From contig DATBJR010000068.1 in NCBI GenBank assembly GCA_036556325.1, forward strand, positions 1 to 32,049: 32,049 bases of DNA, written 5' to 3'. The position numbers were made by a program, and so were the translations under genes. The notes beneath the pieces were generated by a model. That model was not told where the DNA came from. It saw nothing but the letters and a program-made list of their open reading frames with translations, and ran no database searches. Below, in pieces: positions 14,605 to 21,464 of the stretch; position 1 is the stretch's first letter; each line of letters opens with the position of its first letter. This DNA is from DASSCW01 sp036556325 (lineage in GTDB: Bacteria > Chloroflexota > Limnocylindria > QHBO01).

Positions 14605-15555
14605 ATGCTGCACCCAGCCCAGGCCGCGCTGTCCGTCGATGCCCCCCTCCACTGGCACGCGCGGCATCTCCTGGACGTCGACCAGCTCGATCGCGACGAG
14701 ATCGTCCGCTGCCTGGACCTTGCGGCGGAGATGCGCGACGTCCGCAAGCGGGGCGAACGGCTCGAGCACCTCTCGGGCGAGCTGGTCGGCCTTGCGTTCG
14801 CCGAGCCCTCGACCCGCACCCGGGTTTCGTTCGAGATCGCGGCCACCAGCCTGGGCGCCCAGGTCGTCGACCTGCCGATGGCCGCCAGCAGCTCCACCAA
14901 GGGCGAGTCGCTGGTCGACACGCTGCTGACGCTGCAGCGGACCGGCATCACCACGCTCGTCCTGCGCCACGGCGCGAGCGGGGCGCCATACCTCGCCGCG
15001 CGGACAACCGGGCTGCGGATCCTCAACGCCGGCGACGGCACCCATGCCCACCCGACCCAGGCCCTCCTCGACGCGCTGACGCTGCGCGACGCGCTGGGCG
15101 GGTTGGAAGCGGCGGTGGTGGTCATCGTGGGCGACATCGGCCATTCACGCGTTGCCCGCTCGGACATGCTGCTGCTCACGCGCCTGGGCGCCACGGTGCG
15201 CCTATCGGGACCGCCAGCCTGGACGGCGGGCTTCGCTCGCGCTGGCGTCGAGGTCCACCTCGACCTGGATGACGCCCTCGACGGCGCCGATGCCGTGATG
15301 GCCCTGCGGGTGCAGCTCGAGCGGAACGCGGCCGGCGGGGTACCGAGCCTGCGGGAGTACACGGCGCGCTGGGGCCTCGACGAGGGGCGGATGGCTCGCG
15401 CCCGGCCGGGAGCGCCGATCCTCCACCCCGGACCCACCAACGAGGGTGTCGAGCTGACCGCCACGCTGGCCGCTGGCCCGCGGAGCCTCATCGGGCGGCA
15501 GGTCACCAACGGTGTGGCCGTGCGGATGGCCGTCCTCAGCCTGCTGGCCCACTGA
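14605..15555 (+). CDS. pyrB: Aspartate carbamoyltransferase catalytic subunit
   Basis: The 316-residue enzyme makes N-carbamoyl-aspartate from aspartate and carbamoyl phosphate, the committed pyrimidine step. The carbamoyl-phosphate motif FAEPSTRTRVSFE, the Ser-Lys loop ASSSTKGESLVDT supplied by a neighbouring subunit, HPTQALLDALTLRD and HPGPTNEGVEL are all intact. ATG at 14605 was preferred over an in-frame GTG at 14584 because AAGGAG lies 4 bases upstream and the GTG lies inside the predicted PyrR hairpin. No pyrI regulatory subunit is visible. pyrC follows after 2 bases. Confidence 0.97.
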   Translation: MLHPAQAALSVDAPLHWHARHLLDVDQLDRDEIVRCLDLAAEMRDVRKRGERLEHLSGELVGLAFAEPSTRTRVSFEIAATSLGAQVVDLPMAASSSTKGESLVDTLLTLQRTGITTLVLRHGASGAPYLAARTTGLRILNAGDGTHAHPTQALLDALTLRDALGGLEAAVVVIVGDIGHSRVARSDMLLLTRLGATVRLSGPPAWTAGFARAGVEVHLDLDDALDGADAVMALRVQLERNAAGGVPSLREYTARWGLDEGRMARARPGAPILHPGPTNEGVELTATLAAGPRSLIGRQVTNGVAVRMAVLSLLAH

Positions 15556-15557
15556 CG

Positions 15558-16931
15558 ATGGCCCGCTTCGGCTCCATCGCGGATGACGGCGCGACCTTCG
15601 TGCTCGAGGGCTGCCGGGTGATCGACCCGGTGGACGGAGCCGATGCGCCTCGCGACCTGGCCGTGGTGCAAGGGCGCCTGGCGTCGGTGGACGCGGCGCC
15701 GTCCGACGCGCCGCGGATCGATGCCAGCGGGCTCGTCGCGGCGCCGGCATTCTGTGACCTGCACACGCACCTCCGCCAGCCCGGAGGCGAAGCCGCCGAG
15801 ACGATCGCGTCGGGCACACGTGCCGCCGCACACGGCGGCTACGCCACCGTCTGCGCCATGCCGAACACCGACCCACCGCTGGACGAGCCGGCGCGCGTGG
15901 CCTGGGTGCAGTCCTGCGCGGCCGATGCCGCGGCCCGGGTGCGGGTGGTTGCCGCGGCGACGGTTGGGCGCGCCGGCGAGCGGCTCACCGCGCTGGGCGA
16001 GCTGGCCGACATCGGCGTGGTTGGCGTCAGCGACGACGGCAACGGCATCGGCTCGGCGCGGGTCGCGCGGAGCGTGATGGGCTACCTGGCGCCACTCGGG
16101 GTGCCGCTGATCGAGCACGCGGAGGATCCGGAGCTCGCGGCGGGCGCACCCATGCGCGGCGGCCCCACCGCCACCCGGCTGGGGCTCGCCGGCTGGCCGG
16201 CCAGCGCCGAGCTGACGATGGTCGAGCGGGACATCGCCCTCGCCGCGGAGACGGGCGCACGACTGCACCTGACCCACCTGTCCACCGCGGCGGCGGTGGA
16301 CGCCGTGCGTCGGGCCAAGGCGCGCGGCCTGCCGGTCACCTGCGACGTGACGCCGCACCACCTGGCGTTGACCGCCGCCTGGGTGGCCGGGGATCGCCGC
16401 TTCGCCTGGGACGCGGACGACGAGCTGCCGGACCCGCTCGACCCGCAGCTCGCCTACGACGGCAGCTGCCGCGTCAATCCGCCGTTGCCCAGCCGGGCGG
16501 ACGCGCTGGCCCTGCTGGCCGGCGTGGCCGACGGGACGGTGGACGCCATCGCCACCGACCATGCCCCGCACCCGCCCGAGCGCAAGACGGTGGAGTTCGC
16601 GAACGCCGCCCCGGGGATGATCGGCCTGGAGACGGCCCTGCCCATCGGCCTGGCGGCGGTGGCGGCCGGCAAGCTGGAGCTCACCCGCCTGCTGGAGGCG
16701 CTGAGCATGGGCCCCGCCGGCCTGATCGGCGAGGGACGAAGCCTGCGCCATGGCGAGCCCGCCGACCTGGTCCTGTTCGACCCGCACGGGACCTGGCGCA
16801 TCACGCCGGACGCGCTGGCATCGGCCTCCTCGAACACCCCGTTGCTGGGCCTGGAGCTCCCCGGTGTGATTCGGCTCACCGTGGCGAGCGGCCGCGTGAC
16901 CTACGCCAACGAGGTCGCGCCGCTGGGCTGA
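15558..16931 (+). CDS. pyrC: Dihydroorotase, class I type
   Basis: At 457 residues this fits the long class I (Bacillus-like) dihydroorotase, which cyclises carbamoyl-aspartate to dihydroorotate. The metal ligands and substrate motifs are HTHLRQPGGEAAET near residue 72, CAMPNTDPP, Asp in VGVSDDGNG, IEHAED, LHLTHLSTA and the catalytic Asp in ATDHAPHPPERK. The end EVAPLG closes the amidohydrolase beta sandwich. It starts 2 bases after pyrB and is co-translated. pyrD, pyrF and carAB are not in the window. Hydantoinase is excluded by the PNTDPP and DHAPH motifs. Confidence 0.96.
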   Translation: MARFGSIADDGATFVLEGCRVIDPVDGADAPRDLAVVQGRLASVDAAPSDAPRIDASGLVAAPAFCDLHTHLRQPGGEAAETIASGTRAAAHGGYATVCAMPNTDPPLDEPARVAWVQSCAADAAARVRVVAAATVGRAGERLTALGELADIGVVGVSDDGNGIGSARVARSVMGYLAPLGVPLIEHAEDPELAAGAPMRGGPTATRLGLAGWPASAELTMVERDIALAAETGARLHLTHLSTAAAVDAVRRAKARGLPVTCDVTPHHLALTAAWVAGDRRFAWDADDELPDPLDPQLAYDGSCRVNPPLPSRADALALLAGVADGTVDAIATDHAPHPPERKTVEFANAAPGMIGLETALPIGLAAVAAGKLELTRLLEALSMGPAGLIGEGRSLRHGEPADLVLFDPHGTWRITPDALASASSNTPLLGLELPGVIRLTVASGRVTYANEVAPLG

Positions 16932-17000
16932 GGCTGCGGCTCCCGCGTGGATATGGGACCATCCTGCCCGCCATCGACCCCGCTGCGGCTTGAGTGATGC

Positions 17001-17351
17001 ATGACGATTCGCTACAACGAGGACCTGGACCCGAACGAGGGACCCGGGTTCGGCTGCTTCATCTGGCAGGCGATCCTGTTCGCCATCATCCTGCTGCTCG
17101 TCCCGGTGGGCCTCTTCACCTTCAACTGGCCGGTGTGGCTGCTCGCCGCGCTGCTGATCATCGACCTCATCCTGCTGTTCTTCCTGAGCATGACCAGCGT
17201 CTTCCTGCTGCGGGTCTTCTTCGCGGAACGTCGAGGGACGCGCGGCCGGACGCTGGGCGCCGCCAAGGGGCCGCCGCGCGTCATCAGCACCACGGACGGG
17301 GCGCCGGACGGGACCGAAGACGCTCCGACCGGGGAAAGGCCGCATGACTGA
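17001..17351 (+). CDS. Small membrane protein of unknown function
   Basis: The 116-residue protein has two strongly hydrophobic segments: WQAILFAIILLLVPVGLFTF (about 23-42) and VWLLAALLIIDLILLFFLSM (about 46-65). A third stretch (TSVFLLRVFF) continues the second. The C-terminal ~45 residues are polar, ending in GTEDAPTGERPHD. The N-terminal NEDLDPNEGPGFG is acidic. It begins 69 bases after pyrC; a weak GAGTGA ribosome site precedes the ATG. Its stop is inside the next gene by 8 bases. I do not recognise a family, and the place between pyrC and pyrE gives no clear function. Confidence 0.75.
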   Translation: MTIRYNEDLDPNEGPGFGCFIWQAILFAIILLLVPVGLFTFNWPVWLLAALLIIDLILLFFLSMTSVFLLRVFFAERRGTRGRTLGAAKGPPRVISTTDGAPDGTEDAPTGERPHD

Positions 17352-17520
17352 GCGGCGGCCGCGGAAGAACACGATGCTCGGCGTGTGGACGGCGCTCGGC
17401 ATCGCGGTCGGCACGGCCCTGGGGCTGGCGCTGCACAACATCGGCCTCGGGATCGGCCTGGGTCTGGTGCTGGGCCTGGCCATCGGCATCGGCATCGACC
17501 GCACCGGGTGGGGCACCTGA
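17344..17520 (+). CDS. 58-residue glycine-zipper membrane protein
   Basis: This short gene reads MTERRPRKNTMLGVWTALGI and then a long Gly/Ala/Leu hydrophobic stretch with repeated GLG, GLALG and GIGIG spacing, ending IDRTGWGT. The stretch is long enough for two packed membrane helices of the glycine-zipper kind. The start overlaps the upstream stop by 8 bases and the stop shares a base with the next ATG (TGATG), so translation is coupled on both sides; that coupling is the main evidence for a real gene. No family is recognised. The positively charged N-terminus (RRPRK) predicts it stays in the cytosol. Confidence 0.7.
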   Translation: MTERRPRKNTMLGVWTALGIAVGTALGLALHNIGLGIGLGLVLGLAIGIGIDRTGWGT

Positions 17521-17846
17521 TGCCCCTGATGGTCACCTTCTTCAACGTGCGCAAGGGCCGTGACACGCTCTTCAAGCGTGGGATGCGGCACTTCTTCCCG
17601 CGCACCGCGCGCCGCTACGAGGCGGAGTACGGCATCCGCTTCCTGGGCTGGTTCAACGTGACCGAGGGGTCCGAGTGGGACAACCTCATCATCCTGGACC
17701 TGCCGAACTACGCGGTGCTGGACAGGCTCTACGCCGACCCGAGCGCGCGCGGCCTTGGCCACCGCGTGGCCGAATCGGTATTCGACCGCAAGCACACCAT
17801 GTTCCTGCGCGAGCGGATGGGCCCTGACTTCGTGTACAAGCCATGA
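17520..17846 (+). CDS. Conserved hypothetical protein, possible dimeric alpha/beta-barrel fold
   Basis: The 108-residue soluble product starts MPLMVTFFNVRKGRDTLFKR at the TGATG junction with the previous gene; Met4 is an alternative start. The pattern of a first strand (MVTFFNV), a helix (ARRYEAEYG), a strand (FLGWFNVTEG), a strand (WDNLIILDL), a helix (YAVLDRLYAD) and a closing segment resembles small ferredoxin-like dimeric barrel proteins such as EthD/ABM or NIPSNAP relatives. No catalytic residue can be assigned. Its stop overlaps the start of the next gene (ATGA). The fold is inferred from the pattern only. Confidence 0.72.
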   Translation: MPLMVTFFNVRKGRDTLFKRGMRHFFPRTARRYEAEYGIRFLGWFNVTEGSEWDNLIILDLPNYAVLDRLYADPSARGLGHRVAESVFDRKHTMFLRERMGPDFVYKP

Positions 17847-18664
17847 CGGCGCCCCGCATCGCCGCGCTGCGCGAGCTGGCGCAGGAGGCCGAGCTCGAGC
17901 GGCGTGACTTCCTCTACGAGAGCACCGAGCAGCTGCGCCGGTTCATCGACGCCAACCGCGAGCGGCTGCGCGAGATCGGCCCCGTCAAGCTGGTCGACGA
18001 CGACCAGGATTACCTGCTCTTCAGCCCCGTCGACGAGACCTGGACCACCCGGCTCACCTACCAGGACCCGGCCGACAGCGAGTGGTACGACGAGGAGCAG
18101 GTCCTGGAGTCGTTCGCCGAGATCGTGGAGCTCTACAACCCGGCCGATATCTTCGCCTGGTTCGGCGAGGCCGCCCGCGACCCGGTCAACCACCTGCTGC
18201 CGGCGGACGAGCTGGCGGCAGAGGAAGAGGAGCCGATGGAGTCGGAGGACGAAGACTGGCAGTCCGGCCTGCCGCCGACCCAGCAGGAAACGATCGCCGC
18301 CCAGCGCCTGTGGCAGCTGGCCGACACGTTCCGCCACCAGATCGGCGAGCAGCAGAAGCAGGTCCTGCGCGAGTTCGCCGCCAACGCCGAAGACGTGCTC
18401 GCCAAGACCGGCGACCTGCTGCTGCTCGACGAGGCCGATGACGTCCTGCTGCTGCGCGCCGACGGTCGCTTCGAGACGAGCCTGGACCTGACCGATCTGC
18501 CGGCCGGCGCCGCCCTGAACGTCGAGGCGCGGCGCGCCGGGCTGACCGTCACGGAGGCGCGGGTGGTGGCCGACTTCTACGACCCGGCCGACGTGCTGCA
18601 GTGGGTCACCGACGCGCTCTCCGAGAGATTCCCGGCCGTCGACTTCGCGGCGGTCTACGAGTAG
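17843..18664 (+). CDS. Unknown acidic protein with two diverged copies of one domain
   Basis: The 273-residue cytosolic protein is strongly acidic. Residues about 31-110 and 168-259 look like two copies of one module. In both, a helix runs into a strand (RFIDANRERLREIG..KLVDDDQDYLLF versus EFAANAEDVLAKTG..LLLDEADDVLLL). A motif Y-[ND]-P-A-D-[IV]-[FL]-x-W closes each copy, at Tyr98 and Tyr246. A charged linker (EEEEPMESEDEDW) separates them. No catalytic signature or known family is recognised. It starts within the stop of the previous gene and ends 4 bases before pyrE, so it belongs to the pyr transcript. Confidence 0.8.
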   Translation: MTAPRIAALRELAQEAELERRDFLYESTEQLRRFIDANRERLREIGPVKLVDDDQDYLLFSPVDETWTTRLTYQDPADSEWYDEEQVLESFAEIVELYNPADIFAWFGEAARDPVNHLLPADELAAEEEEPMESEDEDWQSGLPPTQQETIAAQRLWQLADTFRHQIGEQQKQVLREFAANAEDVLAKTGDLLLLDEADDVLLLRADGRFETSLDLTDLPAGAALNVEARRAGLTVTEARVVADFYDPADVLQWVTDALSERFPAVDFAAVYE

Positions 18665-18668
18665 GCCG

Positions 18669-19304
18669 ATGCGCTCCGCGGGGCCGATCGCATTGCCGGG
18701 ACTGAGGCGGGCCGACCTGGGCGAGGTGAGCATCGAGGGCCTGTTCGAGGCGGCCGGCGCGTTGCGCCACGGTCACTTCCTGCTGAAGTCCGGCCGCCAT
18801 TCGGATCGCTACCTGGAGAAGTTCGCCGTGCTCCAGTACCCGAGCGTGGCCGTCGAGATCGGCCGCCGGCTGGCGGCCGGGCTGGCGTGGCACGATCCCA
18901 CGCTCGTCGTCGGCCCGACCACCGGCGGCGTCCTGCTCGCCTTCGACACCGCGCGACAGCTCGAGCCGCTGCTCGGTCACGGGGTGCGCGGCGTGTTCGC
19001 CGAGCCCGTGGAACGCGGCCGCCGCGCCCTGCGCCGCGGCTGGCCGGTGAGCCGCGACGACCGGATCGTGCTGGTCGACGACATCCTCACCACCGGCGCC
19101 TCCCTGGCGGAGACGGTGGATGCGGTTCGGGCGGCGGGTGGCGAACCACTGGCGGCGGCGGTCATCGTCGACCGCTCGACCGGGCCGGTGGACCTGGGCG
19201 TGCCGCTGGTGGCGCTGGGCCGGATCGAGATTGAGTCATGGCCGGCAGCCGAATGTCCCCGCTGCGCCGTCGGCGATCCGCTGCAGAAGCCCGGGTCGAG
19301 CTGA
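18669..19304 (+). CDS. pyrE: Orotate phosphoribosyltransferase
   Basis: The 211-residue enzyme joins orotate with PRPP to give OMP. Characteristic segments are ALRHGHFLLKSGRHSDRYLEKFAVLQYP near the start, VVGPTTGGVLLAF, and the PRPP loop IVLVDDILTTGASLAETV. The ending with ECPRCAVGDPLQKPG is common in bacterial PyrE. It begins 4 bases after the unknown acidic gene and is the last gene of the plus-strand pyrimidine run, 13 bases from the convergent methyltransferase stop. No terminator is apparent in that short gap. Confidence 0.96.
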   Translation: MRSAGPIALPGLRRADLGEVSIEGLFEAAGALRHGHFLLKSGRHSDRYLEKFAVLQYPSVAVEIGRRLAAGLAWHDPTLVVGPTTGGVLLAFDTARQLEPLLGHGVRGVFAEPVERGRRALRRGWPVSRDDRIVLVDDILTTGASLAETVDAVRAAGGEPLAAAVIVDRSTGPVDLGVPLVALGRIEIESWPAAECPRCAVGDPLQKPGSS

Positions 19305-19317
19305 AACCGGGCGCCGG

Positions 19318-20127
19318 CTAGCCCTGTGGGGCAGACCGCGCCAGGTAGAGAACGGTTCGGTAGTAGCGCGGCACCTGTCCCCCGAACTCGTCGCGGGCCA
19401 GCCGCCGGATGTCGTCGAACAGCCGCTCTCGGCGGCGAGCGGGCAGGATGCGATGGTCCGAGTAGGTGTCGAGCAGGGCCACGTAGTCGTCCGGGTCGAA
19501 GACATGGCGCCAGGCGACCACGTGCCGCTCGACCGCCGTGAACCGGCCGCTGCGCCGGATGGCGGCCGCCTGGTCCGGCAGGCGCGACGGGTTCCAGCCC
19601 CGCCGGCGCACCAGCTCGGGGGCGTGACGCCGATAGATCGCATCGGTCGCAGCCCAGAAGCGCCGCGAGCGAGTGCCAAGCCTCCCTGGGCGCGGATGGT
19701 TGGCCATCAGCGCCAGCCAGCCCCCGGCCCGGAGCGCCAGCCACGCCCGCTTGTGGCCAACGGCGGGGTCGATCCAGTGCCAGGCGCTGGCCGCCAGGAC
19801 CAGGTCGAAGGCGTGCGGACGCGGCGGCTGCCACTGCTCGAAGTCGGCGGTGACGACCTGCACCTTGTCGTAGCCGGCAAGCTGGCGTCGCGCCTCCGCC
19901 GCCAGCCGCTCCCCGAGCTCGACGGCCACGATCCGGTAGCCGCGGGCCGCCAGCGGGATCGTCGCCAGGCCGGGCCCCGGACCGACCTCGAGCACATCGG
20001 CGGGGGGCGGGACCTTCTCCGCCACGAGGTCGAGTACCGCCACCGGGTACGGCGGGCGATGGGCCAGGTAGCGGTCCGCGATCGCATCGAACGAGCGGCG
20101 GCGCCGTTCGTGGAGGGCGTCGGTCAC
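19318..20127 (-). CDS. SAM-dependent class I methyltransferase
   Basis: The 269-residue protein opens RRRSFDAIADRYLAHRPPYP, typical of Methyltransf_11/25-type enzymes. Motif I, VLEVGPGPGLATIPLA, binds S-adenosylmethionine; VAVELGERL supplies the ribose-binding acidic residue; FDLVLAASAWHWIDP is the motif IV/post region commonly seen in this group. The C-terminal half (about 140-269) is an Arg-rich helical region likely to bind substrate. The start overlaps the upstream nnrE stop by 4 bases, so it is the last gene of the minus-strand respiratory-like operon. The methyl acceptor is unknown. Confidence 0.91.
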   Translation of the reverse strand: MTDALHERRRRSFDAIADRYLAHRPPYPVAVLDLVAEKVPPPADVLEVGPGPGLATIPLAARGYRIVAVELGERLAAEARRQLAGYDKVQVVTADFEQWQPPRPHAFDLVLAASAWHWIDPAVGHKRAWLALRAGGWLALMANHPRPGRLGTRSRRFWAATDAIYRRHAPELVRRRGWNPSRLPDQAAAIRRSGRFTAVERHVVAWRHVFDPDDYVALLDTYSDHRILPARRRERLFDDIRRLARDEFGGQVPRYYRTVLYLARSAPQG

Positions 20128-20993
20128 CCGCCCTGCTGCTCCCCGGGCTCCTGCCAGGTGACCTGCGTGATCCGGGCCGGCGGAAACTCGCCGTCCGGCG
20201 GCACGACGCCCTCCTCCGCCTCCAGCGGAATGCCGATGGGCGCTACCAGGTAGCGGCCGGCCAGGCGCCGCGCCTCGGGATCCAGGGCAAAACCGGCCTT
20301 GGCGCGGTGGAAGGTGACTGTCACGTCCGCCTCCACGACCGGCGTGGCATGGCTGCCATCGGTGATGTCCACGCCGGTCGGCGCGTCGACCGCCAGCACG
20401 CTGCAGGGCCGCCCGGCGGCGCGGGCGTGGGTGCGGATGCCGTTGGCCAGGTCGACGGCGGTGGAGATCGGTTCACGCAACGGCCCGGAGGAGCCGGTCC
20501 CGAGCAAGGCGTCGACCAGCAGGGTGGCCGGCGAGAGGCGCGCACGAAGCTGGACCAACAGCTCCGGGGTCGGCGCCACGTACAGCTCCAGCGAGCCGGC
20601 CGCGGCCATCGCCTGCAGCACCGTCCAATTGTGGCCCGCGGCGTGCCCAGCCGCGCCGATCTTCGATGCGTCGCCGGCAAGCACGACCACCACCCGCCGT
20701 CCGGCGGCGGCCAACCGTCGCGCCACCACAAAGCCGTCGCCGCCGTTGTTGCCGGGCCCGGACAGCACCACGGTGAGGGGCGACTCGGCCAGCGGACCGC
20801 CAGGCCCGCGCAGCGGCTCAGCCAGGCGCGCCAGCTCGGTGAGCGCCACCTCCGCCACCGCCGCACCGGCAGCCTCCATCAACGCATCCTGCGAGAGGCC
20901 CAGGGCCTGCGCCGCTCCGTCGATCTCGGCCATCTCCGACCCACCGATCAGGACGGCCACGCTACGTACCGGCCGGGCGGCCGGATCGGTCAT
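20124..20993 (-). CDS. nnrE: NAD(P)H-hydrate epimerase (YjeF N-terminal domain only)
   Basis: The 289-residue product has the YjeF_N pattern: AEIDGAAQALGLSQDALMEAAGAAVAEVA, VVLSGPGNNGGDGFVVARRLAAAGRRVVVVL, LLVDALLGTGSSGPLREP and VLAVDAPTGVDITDG. It interconverts R and S forms of damaged NAD(P)H hydrates so that a dehydratase can repair them. Many bacteria fuse it to the ADP-dependent dehydratase NnrD; that domain is absent here. The end is somewhat longer than the minimal domain (VTFHRAKAGFALDPEARRLAGRYLVAPIGIPLEAEEG). It starts within the cytochrome c stop (ATGA). Confidence 0.93.
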   Translation of the reverse strand: MTDPAARPVRSVAVLIGGSEMAEIDGAAQALGLSQDALMEAAGAAVAEVALTELARLAEPLRGPGGPLAESPLTVVLSGPGNNGGDGFVVARRLAAAGRRVVVVLAGDASKIGAAGHAAGHNWTVLQAMAAAGSLELYVAPTPELLVQLRARLSPATLLVDALLGTGSSGPLREPISTAVDLANGIRTHARAAGRPCSVLAVDAPTGVDITDGSHATPVVEADVTVTFHRAKAGFALDPEARRLAGRYLVAPIGIPLEAEEGVVPPDGEFPPARITQVTWQEPGEQQGG

Positions 20994-21460
20994 TGCAGCG
21001 TCTTGAGGTAGTCGACGATGGTGGCGATCTCGTCGGGCGTCAGCTGCTGGCCGAACTGCGGCATGCCCTTGCGATCGATGCCCTTGACCTCGTCGCCGGT
21101 GCCGTCGATCCACAGGTTGATCCAGTCGTCCGGGTGGTCCTTGGCCAGCTGCGCGAGGTCCGGGGTGGCCGGTCCCTCGGCGATGCCGTGCAGGTTCGGG
21201 AATGCCCCCTGGCCCTCCAGGTTCGGCCCGTGGCAGGCGGTGCACGGCGGCTGGGCCTTGTTGATGACCGCCTTCGCGGCCTGGGCCACGTTCGGCGCGC
21301 CGGAGCCCGAGGCGGATGGCGCGGCCAGGATCGGCGGGTTCTCGCCCGACAGGTTGCCGGCCAGGTACACGCCACCGACCAGGAAGACCAGGACAGTGAG
21401 GCCGATGGCCCAGCCCGGAACCGACCGCGACTGGACCTCGATTGGCGTGGGAACGGTCAT
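20990..21460 (-). CDS. Membrane-anchored monoheme cytochrome c
   Basis: The 156-residue protein has one N-terminal membrane helix (GWAIGLTVLVFLVGGVYLAG, about 16-35), a flexible Ala/Ser/Gly linker and a single cytochrome c domain outside the membrane. The heme site is Cys73-Thr-Ala-Cys76-His77, and Met133 in KGMPQFG is the likely sixth ligand. The ending LTPDEIATIVDYLKTLQ is the usual C-terminal helix. ATG at 21460 lies 4 bases after the upstream stop; an in-frame start 10 codons earlier would overlap that gene. The gene follows the oxidase-subunit-I-like gene, so the two are probably one complex. Confidence 0.93.
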   Translation of the reverse strand: MTVPTPIEVQSRSVPGWAIGLTVLVFLVGGVYLAGNLSGENPPILAAPSASGSGAPNVAQAAKAVINKAQPPCTACHGPNLEGQGAFPNLHGIAEGPATPDLAQLAKDHPDDWINLWIDGTGDEVKGIDRKGMPQFGQQLTPDEIATIVDYLKTLQ

Positions 21461-21464
21461 CGGC

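Noticed and set aside
14540..14605. Transcription attenuator in the pyrB leader
   Set aside because: The leader is about 40 bases long with one hairpin and no T-tract terminator, so only translational control is supported.
14571..17795. Open frame of 1,074 codons on the minus strand across pyrB and pyrC
   Set aside because: Its translation is low-complexity Arg/Gly/Ala/His-rich and lies opposite well-recognised pyrimidine enzymes; it is a GC-rich shadow frame.
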